Source: Fidelibacterota bacterium (lineage in GTDB: Bacteria; Fidelibacterota; Marinisomatia; SCGC-AAA003-L08; D37C17). From it: 24,439 bases of DNA. The notes beneath the pieces are model-generated. The model worked only from the letters and a program-made list of their open reading frames with translations, searched no databases and was not told the origin of the DNA. Within the stretch, counting starts at the first letter, position 1; each line of letters begins with the position of its first letter. Location of the stretch: the NCBI GenBank assembly GCA_018671635.1, contig JABHHG010000052.1, positions 1-24,439 of the forward strand, in the 5' to 3' direction. The position numbers were made by a program, and so were the translations under genes. Below are positions 1 to 7,718 of the stretch, one piece after another.

Positions 1-248
1 CCACCGCCCAATGTGGAATGTGTGCGATGACCATAGAAAGTACATTAAAAAAAGTTGATGGTGTCAAAAAGTCATTAGTAGATATGGATGCATTAAAAGT
101 TACAGTTGCCTACGATGCTGAGGTTACAAATATTACTAACATTGAAAGTGCGATATCAAATGCAGGCTATCAAGCCAATGAAACTTCAGCCAATGCGGAG
201 GTGTATAAGAATCTTCCGGGGTGCTGTAAGTTACCGGCGGATAGATAG
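1..248 (+). CDS. HMA-domain metal-binding protein, 5'-truncated
   Basis: The reading frame is open to the left edge (first whole codon at base 3), so the start lies outside the window and the visible ATG at 18 is not the real start. The visible part opens with TAQCGMC, a CxxC metal-binding loop. It then follows the beta-alpha-beta-beta-alpha-beta pattern of a heavy-metal-associated (HMA/MerP-CopZ) domain and ends in a short tail with a GCC pair. The family binds soft metals such as Cu(I) or Hg(II) through the two cysteines. Whether this copy is periplasmic (MerP-like) or cytosolic cannot be told without the N-terminus. It lies 2 bp upstream of a second HMA gene, so the two are probably co-transcribed. 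HMA fold is near certain; the metal is inferred. Confidence 0.85.
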   Translation, partial: TAQCGMCAMTIESTLKKVDGVKKSLVDMDALKVTVAYDAEVTNITNIESAISNAGYQANETSANAEVYKNLPGCCKLPADR

Positions 249-250
249 TA

Positions 251-448
251 ATGTACACATATCAAGTTAGTGATATGTCTTGTGGTAAATGTGCTGAAAA
301 AATTACAAAAGCATTTGATGGAGTAAGCCAAGTTAATGAAGTTAAAATTAATGTGGAATCCAAAGAAGTTTGTATAGATTCGTCAGCATCCACAAGTGAA
401 ATTATAGAAGTTATTAAATCTGCAGGTTATTCGCCTGTTGAGTTATAA
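251..448 (+). CDS. CopZ-like HMA metallochaperone
   Basis: This 65-residue protein is a single HMA domain with the canonical loop MSCGKC (Met9, Cys11, Cys14) and the usual closing AGYSP strand. There is no signal peptide, so it should be cytosolic. Length and layout match CopZ-type copper chaperones, which hand Cu(I) to P-type ATPases or other export proteins; here a possible partner is the HMA-tailed permease at 10963-12192. It starts 2 bp after the stop of the preceding HMA gene, with only a weak ribosome-binding site, which suggests translational coupling. Cu specificity is inferred from family and not shown by the sequence. Confidence 0.85.
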   Translation: MYTYQVSDMSCGKCAEKITKAFDGVSQVNEVKINVESKEVCIDSSASTSEIIEVIKSAGYSPVEL

Positions 449-463
449 TCAAAAGGAGTAAAA

Positions 464-763
464 ATGAAAAAGATAGTATTATTTATTGCAATGGCGTTTA
501 CGGTGAGTTTAATTGTTGCGCAATCACCTTGTTGTAAAAACAAAGTAGCTGGAACAAAATGTTCTAAAACTGCACAAGTTGAAAATGGCGATAAGCTGGC
601 TGATGGAAGCGAAGTAATGTCTGGATGTTGTAAATCAAAAGCTGAACAAGGACTTAGCTGTTGTAAAAACAAACAGTCCACAGATGCATCAAGTTGTTCA
701 TCAAAAAAATGGTGGCAATTATGGAAAAAGGGCTGTGATAAGCCTTGTTGCGATAAAGGTTAA
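464..763 (+). CDS. Secreted cysteine-rich mini-protein, putative metal binder
   Basis: The start has a strong Shine-Dalgarno (AAAAGGAG) and the first ~20 residues form a clear signal peptide ending VAQ. The ~79-residue mature part has 11 cysteines, eight of them in adjacent CC pairs, several in a repeated CCK(N/S)K context (about residues 23, 54, 66), then WWQLW and a final PCCDKG. I do not recognise a named family. The composition resembles a metallothionein-like or metal-scavenging periplasmic/secreted peptide. That role is inferred from cysteine density and from the two HMA genes directly upstream. It is the last gene before a hairpin terminator. Alternative: a disulfide-rich structural peptide. 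Confidence 0.75.
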   Translation: MKKIVLFIAMAFTVSLIVAQSPCCKNKVAGTKCSKTAQVENGDKLADGSEVMSGCCKSKAEQGLSCCKNKQSTDASSCSSKKWWQLWKKGCDKPCCDKG

Positions 764-770
764 ATCCTTA

Positions 771-805
771 AAATCTACTGGGTCGTTTTCGGCCCAGTGG
801 ATTTT
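771..805 (+). terminator. Intrinsic terminator after the metal-binding gene trio
   Basis: A 12-bp stem with one G-U wobble (771-782 against 793-804) encloses a 10-base loop. The 3' arm ends in a short T-run. It lies 8 bp past the stop at 763 and 18 bp before the next start at 823. The T-tract is short, so termination may be partial and read-through into the downstream secreted-protein genes is possible. Confidence 0.6.
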
Positions 806-822
806 CATAAAAAGGGGTTAAG

Positions 823-2199
823 ATGAATAAGTTTATAAGTATAGTAATATTTTTTTCCATGGCTTTATCATTTGATTTTGGTCCAAATGTACATGTTGCT
901 ATGGATGATTATGACCAAAAATTTCCAGATATTCATGTTGATGAAAATGGAGTAATCCATACGGTATGGGTGCGTGTTTTAGGTAACTCAAAAAATATTT
1001 ATTATAGTAAATCCATAGATAATGGCGTGAGCTTTAGTGAACCCATGAGAGTGAATTCTGAATCTAATCATATTGTAGCCTATGTGGGTACTGGTCCTCG
1101 AGTCAGATCGTACGGTGATAATGTATATGTGCTGTGGCCAGATTCTCGAGATGGATATAATAATACATCCATTTATTTGAACACCTCTACTGATGGAGGC
1201 ATGAATTGGCAAGACGAAGTAATGGTGAGTAATCAGCCTCATTTCCAGCTATATAGTGAAATGGAAGTGGATGGACAAGGGTACTTACATATCATTTATT
1301 ATAATTTTGGGAATTCATTACAATTTTTGAATGTGCGATATGCGAAGATGCAATTAGAAAGCATGATGCTGTATGAGAGTATTCCATTAGGCATAACCTC
1401 TGAAGAAGCCGAATCCTGTGATTGTTGTGCTCCAGATATGTCGGTTACAGTTGATGGTGATGTATATGTTGCCTATCGAAACAATATGTCCAATATTCGG
1501 GATCATTATATTGTGAAAAAATCAGCAAATTCAGCTGAATTTGATGCCCCGTATTTGATGGCTGAAATGAACCATTATATTTCGTATTGCCCATCTTCAG
1601 GCCCATCTATTGCCTTCGAAGGTGATCAACTCATTGCAGGTTTTATGTCTGGAAACACTACCAGCTCATATGTAGTAACTGCAAATTCTAATGATTTATC
1701 TTTTACGCCTCCCGTAAATGTGAATGAAGCCAATTCATCCTCAACTCAACAGAATTATCCTAGTGTCGCATTGATGAATGGAATCGGACATGTGGCATGG
1801 GTTGATTTTGCCACTGGGGGTGGAGATATTCATTATGCAAATATAGAAGTGGGCACTAATAATTTATTTGATTCGCAGATAATTAATGATGATTCAGGCA
1901 ATGCCATGCAAACCAATCCCATAATCAAAAATCATAATGGAAATATTTATTGTGTATGGGCAGATGACAGAGGCAGTGATTATCAAGTATTTTTTGCATC
2001 AACAAATAGTTTTGATATAACTTCCGGTGATATTAATCAAGACGATGTGATTGATATCCTAGATATTGTGTCATTAGTGAATTTTATTTTAGGTACTGAT
2101 TCCCCAGATATTATTGAAGAAATGGCTGCCGATTTGGATGGAAATGGTGTGCTCAATATTTTAGATATAATTCAAATTATTAATATTATTATGGAATAA
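823..2199 (+). CDS. Secreted sialidase-like beta-propeller with C-terminal dockerin doublet
   Basis: This is a 458-residue exported protein with a signal peptide at 1-16. It carries Asp-box (BNR) motifs SIDNGVSF (64-71) and STDGGMNW (122-129), typical of six-bladed sialidase-fold propellers. A CDCC cluster at 199-202 is followed by VYVAYRNN, IRDHY and CPSSGP (256-261). As I recall it, this CxCC...YR(N/D)...RD...CPxxGP set marks a widespread family annotated exo-alpha-sialidase-like whose substrate is unknown. Catalytic sialidase residues are not evident, so true sialidase activity is doubtful. The C-terminus (402-457) holds two EF-hand dockerin-like repeats. The ATG follows AAAAAGGGG. The next gene starts 12 bp downstream. 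Metal binding by CDCC is an inference helped by the upstream HMA genes. Confidence 0.8.
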   Translation: MNKFISIVIFFSMALSFDFGPNVHVAMDDYDQKFPDIHVDENGVIHTVWVRVLGNSKNIYYSKSIDNGVSFSEPMRVNSESNHIVAYVGTGPRVRSYGDNVYVLWPDSRDGYNNTSIYLNTSTDGGMNWQDEVMVSNQPHFQLYSEMEVDGQGYLHIIYYNFGNSLQFLNVRYAKMQLESMMLYESIPLGITSEEAESCDCCAPDMSVTVDGDVYVAYRNNMSNIRDHYIVKKSANSAEFDAPYLMAEMNHYISYCPSSGPSIAFEGDQLIAGFMSGNTTSSYVVTANSNDLSFTPPVNVNEANSSSTQQNYPSVALMNGIGHVAWVDFATGGGDIHYANIEVGTNNLFDSQIINDDSGNAMQTNPIIKNHNGNIYCVWADDRGSDYQVFFASTNSFDITSGDINQDDVIDILDIVSLVNFILGTDSPDIIEEMAADLDGNGVLNILDIIQIINIIME

Positions 2200-2211
2200 G
2201 GAAATACAGAG

Positions 2212-3567
2212 ATGGGTAAAAAAATATCAAGAGGGAAGTTTATTTATTACGGCGCAATTGGAACATTAGCGGCCACTATTCCTACACGATTAATTGCCCA
2301 AGTTTGTGATCTAACAACGGCTGATATTGCAGGACCATTTTATGAGCCGGGATCACCAATACGAACTTTAATTGCACATCCCGATGAACCGGGAACTCGG
2401 TTGTTTATTAGTGGTCAAGTAAAAGGTATTGATTGCCAACCCCTCCAAAATGCCATGGTAGAAGTGTGGCAAGCCGATGATGATGGATGTTATAGCATCT
2501 TTTATGTATGCGAAAACGGAGTGATTGAAGATGAGTTTAAGCTCCGCGGAACCATTATGACAAATAGCGAAGGCTATTATGGATATGAATCTATATTACC
2601 TGCAAATTATGCAAATAGACCCCGACATATCCATTATAAAATTACGGCTCCAGATGGGACCTCTCTAATTACGCAGCTTTATTTTGAGAATGATTCCCTC
2701 TGCGAAAATGATCCATGGTGTAGTGGTGCAGAAGATAGGATTATACCTTTGACTGAAGAGGGAGAAGCACTTTCAGGTCAGTTTGATATAACTTTAGATA
2801 CAGATATGGTTTCAATTTTATTGGGTGATGTTAATCAAGATGGCCAATTAAATGTGTTAGATATTGTCTCCACCGTTGCTCATATTTTGGGCAATGAACA
2901 ATTTAATGAAACCCAATTATATGCTGCAGATATGAATGGTGATGGGTTTATAAATGTGTTAGATATTGTTCAAATGGTTAACGGAATATTACTATTACCC
3001 CGTACAAATACAACGCCTGTGATTAATCCTAAAATTGAAAATGAAAATGGTAAAGTTAAGCTCACAACACAAGGTGACGTGGCCGGAATTCAATTGGCTG
3101 TTTCGGGTGATTTCAAATTGACAAAAATTCCTCATAATTGGGATATTCATCATAATGATGAGCTAATACTTTTATTCAGTATGGATGGATCTCCATTGAA
3201 TAGTGATATTCTATTTGAATATGAAGGTGAGCTAAATATTGAATCAAATCTTATTTCAGATTGGCACATCCACCGTTCAGTAGCTGAAGTTGTGTCGTTG
3301 ACTACAGAATTTAGTATTGGAAATGCATATCCTAATCCGTTTAATCCCCAAACAAAAATTGATTACCATTTAGAATCGTCTGCTGAGGTGGATATTTTCA
3401 TCACTGATATTTTGGGTCGAAATATAAAGACAATTTATTCAGGCCAAAAGTCTGCGGGTAGTCATTCATTTTCATGGAATGCAGATGTTAGGCCCTCTGG
3501 TGTATATTTTGCTCATTTGAAATTGGAAAATAGATCTGTCACTCGAAAATTAATGTTGGTGAAATAG
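2212..3567 (+). CDS. Exported intradiol dioxygenase-like enzyme with dockerin doublet and T9SS sorting domain
   Basis: Three modules occur in 451 residues. Residues 1-30 are an export signal beginning KKISRGKF, Tat-like but lacking the second arginine. Residues ~36-198 match the protocatechuate/catechol (intradiol) dioxygenase fold: DIAGPFYEPGSP, AMVEVWQAD, GYYGYESILP and NRPRHIHY. Candidate Fe(III) ligands Tyr94, Tyr133, His139 and His141 are all present. Residues 205-262 are a dockerin-like EF-hand doublet. Residues ~367-451 form a Por/T9SS C-terminal sorting domain (AYPNPFNPQT, a central LGR, the SGVYF strand, final KLMLVK). The family cleaves catechols between the hydroxyls with O2; the substrate of exported members is usually unknown. 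Preceded by AAGGAAAT and 12 bp from the propeller gene, probably one operon. Confidence 0.85.
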   Translation: MGKKISRGKFIYYGAIGTLAATIPTRLIAQVCDLTTADIAGPFYEPGSPIRTLIAHPDEPGTRLFISGQVKGIDCQPLQNAMVEVWQADDDGCYSIFYVCENGVIEDEFKLRGTIMTNSEGYYGYESILPANYANRPRHIHYKITAPDGTSLITQLYFENDSLCENDPWCSGAEDRIIPLTEEGEALSGQFDITLDTDMVSILLGDVNQDGQLNVLDIVSTVAHILGNEQFNETQLYAADMNGDGFINVLDIVQMVNGILLLPRTNTTPVINPKIENENGKVKLTTQGDVAGIQLAVSGDFKLTKIPHNWDIHHNDELILLFSMDGSPLNSDILFEYEGELNIESNLISDWHIHRSVAEVVSLTTEFSIGNAYPNPFNPQTKIDYHLESSAEVDIFITDILGRNIKTIYSGQKSAGSHSFSWNADVRPSGVYFAHLKLENRSVTRKLMLVK

Positions 3568-3712
3568 CCTTCAAATCTCAACTTTAAGTCCCGTCAAAGA
3601 ATAGAAATCCCTGTTACATTCTGTAATCATCTAATTTTAGATAGTTGTAAGGAGAAATATTAAATTATACAAGAATTTTTATAAGCACTTAGTTAAAATG
3701 AAGGAAGAAAAG

Positions 3713-5656
3713 ATGTTAAATAGGCATAGTATACTTATAATTTTATTAGTTAGTTTTATGTATTCTCAACAAAGCTTGAGTGTTAGACCCTATAGTTTTG
3801 AAAATGAGCTAACACGGCAAGAAATTCCAGTTGAGATTCTCCCAGAATTAAATATTGATTTACTCCTTGAAGAAGATAATCAGCCAGGAGTAAAACCTTT
3901 TAGATATGGCTATAGGCATGAGATTAATTTAAATACGGATAATTCAGGCGTATGGGATATCCTCGAAAATGGTGATGCAATTTGGAGATTAAAAATAAAA
4001 TCTCAAGATGCGTATAATTTAAGTCTAATGCTTAGTAATTTGAATTTACCAGATGGTTCAATGCTTCATATATACAAGGAGGTAGGAGGAGAATTTTTTG
4101 GTGGATATACTTCTTTTAATAATTCAGATTATTTTTCTACACCCTTAGTTGATGGAGATTATTGTATAATTGAGTATTTTGAACCTTTTAATGTAGCGTT
4201 TAATGCGAATATACAAATTGTTAAAGTAGTTCATGATTATAGAAATTTTTATGATATGATATCAGACGATAGAGATGCGTGTGGAATGAATGTAGTTTGT
4301 TCTGAAGCAGATCCTTATGAAGATCAGATTAATGCCTCAGCCCATTTAGATATGGGCGGTTATATTTGTTCAGGTGCGATGATTAATAATACTGCCAATG
4401 ATTTAACACCTTATTTTTTAACTGCTAATCACTGCACGCAAGGAGAAAATACAAGTTCATTTAGATTCTATTTTAATTATCAAAGAACTAGTTGTAGTGC
4501 AACTAATTGGGGGAATATGGGAAGCTATGCATATGGCTCTCAAATGAAATGGGCATCAAATGATAGTAATGGCGGTAATGGAATTTCAGAAAATGATGTA
4601 TCTTTATTAGAAATAACTGGAACAATCTATGAGTCGTGGGATGTGTATTATGCTGGTTGGAACATTAATTCAAATAGTACACAATCTGCATCTGTGGGTG
4701 TTCATCATCCAAATGGAGAACCCAAACAGATTAGTTTTTCTAATCAGACTACATACACAAATGGATGGGATACTTGGGGTACTCATTGGAAAGTATATTG
4801 GAATTGTGTAGATGGTCAAGGGTGTGGTACTGAAGGAGGCTCTTCAGGTTCGCCAATATTTGATGGAAATGGCAGAATTTTAGGACCTTTATCTGGTGGA
4901 CCAGATATTGCTTGTGGTTCTTCTAGCGATTATGCTTTATATGGGAAACTTAATGATCAGTGGAGCAGTATTGATCAATTTTTAGATCCAATAAATTCTG
5001 GAGTAACTTTCTTAAATGGTACTTATGATTCTTTCCAAATAGGGTGTACGGATCCGGGTGCAGAAAATTATGATTCAAGTGCTACACAGGATGATGGTTC
5101 CTGCGAATATGCTTCTGCCGGTGAGGCTTATGTTGAATTCGGAAGTGTTTCAGGCAATACTGTTGATATAGTATTAAATAATTCAGTCCCTGTTGGAGGA
5201 TTTCAGATGCTTGTGTCTGATTCACCGGATATTGTATCTCTTATTAGCGCAGAAGGGGGCTCTGCAACATCTGCTGGATTTATGCTATCTACCAGTGAAG
5301 CAGGAACAATCTTAGGCTTTTCAATGGTTGGTGGAACTATTCCTACAGGTGCATCAACAATGTTAATTTTAACATTTAGTGGTTCAGGTGAAACAGAATT
5401 ATGTCTCTCAGATGCAATTATTTCTGATAGTGCAGGTGATGGTTTGAGTACTTCTTATGGTGATTGTGTTACCTATTCTGGTGGTATCGCAGGCGATGTG
5501 TCTGGAGATAATGTTGTAAACATTCTTGATATTGTACAAATGGTAAATATGGTATTAGGAACCATGGATTCAGTTCCAGCAGCAGATTTGAATGGGGATG
5601 ATACCATAAACATTCTTGATATTGTCTTGGTTGTAAATATCATTCTTGGAAGCTAA
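3713..5656 (+). CDS. Secreted trypsin-like (lysyl endopeptidase-type) protease with cohesin-like and dockerin modules
   Basis: I chose the ATG at 3713 over 3698 because GAAGGAAG lies just upstream of it and a clean signal peptide (MLNRHSILIILL...) follows. The protein is 647 residues. A pro-region is followed by an S1-fold protease resembling Achromobacter lysyl endopeptidase: GGYICSGAMINN, TANHC (His240), SENDVSLLEI (Asp295) and GGSSGSP (Ser378) give a full catalytic triad. Then come a GCTDP..NY..A..DDGSCEY calcium/cysteine repeat (444-466), a cohesin-like beta domain (~470-590, with PVGGFQ and an LxLTFSGSG strand), and a dockerin-like doublet (593-647). The next gene starts 8 bp downstream. 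Lys specificity is inferred from resemblance only. Confidence 0.85.
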   Translation: MLNRHSILIILLVSFMYSQQSLSVRPYSFENELTRQEIPVEILPELNIDLLLEEDNQPGVKPFRYGYRHEINLNTDNSGVWDILENGDAIWRLKIKSQDAYNLSLMLSNLNLPDGSMLHIYKEVGGEFFGGYTSFNNSDYFSTPLVDGDYCIIEYFEPFNVAFNANIQIVKVVHDYRNFYDMISDDRDACGMNVVCSEADPYEDQINASAHLDMGGYICSGAMINNTANDLTPYFLTANHCTQGENTSSFRFYFNYQRTSCSATNWGNMGSYAYGSQMKWASNDSNGGNGISENDVSLLEITGTIYESWDVYYAGWNINSNSTQSASVGVHHPNGEPKQISFSNQTTYTNGWDTWGTHWKVYWNCVDGQGCGTEGGSSGSPIFDGNGRILGPLSGGPDIACGSSSDYALYGKLNDQWSSIDQFLDPINSGVTFLNGTYDSFQIGCTDPGAENYDSSATQDDGSCEYASAGEAYVEFGSVSGNTVDIVLNNSVPVGGFQMLVSDSPDIVSLISAEGGSATSAGFMLSTSEAGTILGFSMVGGTIPTGASTMLILTFSGSGETELCLSDAIISDSAGDGLSTSYGDCVTYSGGIAGDVSGDNVVNILDIVQMVNMVLGTMDSVPAADLNGDDTINILDIVLVVNIILGS

Positions 5657-5664
5657 TTTTCCTG

Positions 5665-7692
5665 ATGAAGAAATATGTTATTTTAGCGGGTTTAATATGC
5701 TCATTTTTATTATCTAAAGATGAGCATATCCGAAAAGATGCAATATTATTTTGCCTAAAACCACATGTCTCCACATTAGAAATTACACGAAACAACAACC
5801 ATGTTTCGGTAAATCATTCAGAGATAAATAAACTAATCAGAAATATTGATGCTGTGGATATCCATCCATGGATTCGAGGCACTTCAGAGGGTGATCACGA
5901 CGGTGAAATTTATCTAAACCGAATTTATAGGGTCATTTTAAAATCACATAACCGTGTTGAGTTGGATAATCAAAAATCTCAGTTTGACTCAATTACTGAT
6001 ATTCTTTCCACTGAATATGAATATATTCGTAAACCCTTTTTTACTCCCAATGATAGTCAATATGGACAGCAATGGTTTTTACCTGAAATAAATTCCAATG
6101 ATGCATGGGATCTTTGGGATATTTCTGGTGGTGATACCCCTGGGAATCAATCTATTTTATTGGCTTCTGTAGATACAGGGGTAGATTGGGATCATCCAGA
6201 TTTACGAAATAATATGTGGAACAATTTAGGTGAAGATGCTGATGGTGATGGTGTAACTATTGTGCAAGTTGGTAATACGTGGGTTTTTGATCCTGGTGAC
6301 CAAAATTATATTGATGATGATGACAATGGATTTATAGATGATTTTATTGGTTGGGATTGCTCAAGTATAAGTGGGGGGAGTGATAATAATCCAGTACCTC
6401 CATCTGGGGTATCAACTGGTGGAACATGGGCACATGGTACTCACGTGGCAGGTTTGTTAGCCGCCACAACTAATAATGGAACGGGCATTGCTTCATCTGC
6501 ATTTAATTGTAGTATTATGGCGGTGAAAGTTTCAACAAGCGAACAAGATTACCCTTATATCACGCATGGCTATGATGGCATTCTCTATGCGGCGAAGGCT
6601 GGCCATAATGCAGGCCAATCCACAATAATTAATAATAGTTGGGGAGGTAACGGTTATAGTCAATACGAACAAGCCACCATTAATATAGTCCATGAAGATT
6701 ATGATGCCATTGTGCTGGCAGCAGGCGGTAATGGTGATGATGATGGATGGGGAGAAATTGAACAATCCCACTATCCTTCAAGTTATGATAATGTAATTTC
6801 AGTGTGTCCTATGGGTAGTGGTAATCAATGGAATCATTGGGGTACATATCATATTTCTATTGATTTAGCATCTCCTGGAGAAAATATTAGAAGTACTAAA
6901 ATTGGTACGGGCTATGCAACTTGGAATGGCTCTTCAATGGCCACGCCAATTGTGGGAAGTGTGATTGGCTTGATGAAATCATTTAATCCAAGTTGGAGTC
7001 AAGAGCAGTTAATTACCATGGTTTTAGGAACCGCTGACCCCGTTATTTATGATGTGAATACTGAAGGGTATTTACAAGGGAAACTTGGTAAGGGTCGAGT
7101 AGATGCATTGGCTGCAGTAACTACAGAATTATTTCCTCGATTAGAGTTTGTTGATATTGATGTTTCAATTTTGGACGACACAAATGGAGAAATCAATCAA
7201 GGTGAAACGGTTGAATTAAGAACCATCCTTTTTAATGATCCAGAATGGGGAGTGGGTTATAATATTGAAGGGACACTAATTCTACCTGATAATACTCAAG
7301 GAATTTCAATTTTATCTCAAGGTGCAGATTTTGGTAACGCTTCTCCAGGCGATGCGGTCATGAATGAGGTGGAGCCATTTATTATTGAATTTGATTCCAA
7401 TGCTTCCCTTGGTGATTTAGAATTTAGTTTAAGTATAATCTCTAATGAAAATGGGCATGTAAAAAATCAGCAAGTATTACCAATAATATTATCTGTGATT
7501 GAACAATCTGTTTTAATGGGCGATTTAAATCAAGACGCCATTGTGAATATTCTTGATATTGTTCAAATTGTAAATATAATTTTAGGCAGTACTCCCACTC
7601 CATATCAATCCGAAGCTGGTGATTTGAATAGTGATGGAATGATTAATGTTCTCGATATTGTAAATATTGTGAATATGATATTGTCTGATTAA
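5665..7692 (+). CDS. Secreted subtilisin-like (S8) protease with C-terminal dockerin doublet
   Basis: This 675-residue protein has a signal peptide (1-17), a pro-region, and an S8 catalytic domain from ~135 to 485. The catalytic residues are Asp170 (SVDTGVDWDHPDL), His257 (HGTHVAG), oxyanion Asn324 (NNSWGG) and Ser424 (NGSSMATP). Between Asp and His lies an acidic insert (191-231) with DADGDG and DDDDNGFIDD, probably calcium-binding loops. Residues ~490-612 form a beta-rich accessory region with LDDTNGEINQGE, like the uncharacterised modules of other marine surface subtilases. Residues 619-675 are the dockerin-like doublet, ending in NMILSD. Shine-Dalgarno is weak and the start is 8 bp after the S1-type protease gene, consistent with coupling. 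Expected role: extracellular protein degradation. Confidence 0.9.
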   Translation: MKKYVILAGLICSFLLSKDEHIRKDAILFCLKPHVSTLEITRNNNHVSVNHSEINKLIRNIDAVDIHPWIRGTSEGDHDGEIYLNRIYRVILKSHNRVELDNQKSQFDSITDILSTEYEYIRKPFFTPNDSQYGQQWFLPEINSNDAWDLWDISGGDTPGNQSILLASVDTGVDWDHPDLRNNMWNNLGEDADGDGVTIVQVGNTWVFDPGDQNYIDDDDNGFIDDFIGWDCSSISGGSDNNPVPPSGVSTGGTWAHGTHVAGLLAATTNNGTGIASSAFNCSIMAVKVSTSEQDYPYITHGYDGILYAAKAGHNAGQSTIINNSWGGNGYSQYEQATINIVHEDYDAIVLAAGGNGDDDGWGEIEQSHYPSSYDNVISVCPMGSGNQWNHWGTYHISIDLASPGENIRSTKIGTGYATWNGSSMATPIVGSVIGLMKSFNPSWSQEQLITMVLGTADPVIYDVNTEGYLQGKLGKGRVDALAAVTTELFPRLEFVDIDVSILDDTNGEINQGETVELRTILFNDPEWGVGYNIEGTLILPDNTQGISILSQGADFGNASPGDAVMNEVEPFIIEFDSNASLGDLEFSLSIISNENGHVKNQQVLPIILSVIEQSVLMGDLNQDAIVNILDIVQIVNIILGSTPTPYQSEAGDLNSDGMINVLDIVNIVNMILSD

Positions 7693-7718
7693 TAAATCTT
7701 TATGAACGTGAGGCAAGC

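Noticed and set aside
427..681. 84-residue minus-strand open frame over the Cys-rich gene
   Set aside because: The plus-strand gene has a signal peptide and a strong ribosome-binding site; the antisense frame has neither.
3631..3644. Small inverted repeats near ATCTAATTTTAGAT and TTACATTCTGTAA (3614-3626)
   Set aside because: They are five- to six-base AT-rich stems without T-tracts, expected by chance in this composition.
3645..3671. Possible promoter TTGTAA / TATACA before the S1-type protease gene
   Set aside because: The spacer is only 15 bp and the sequence is generally AT-rich, so the match is too weak to list as a feature.
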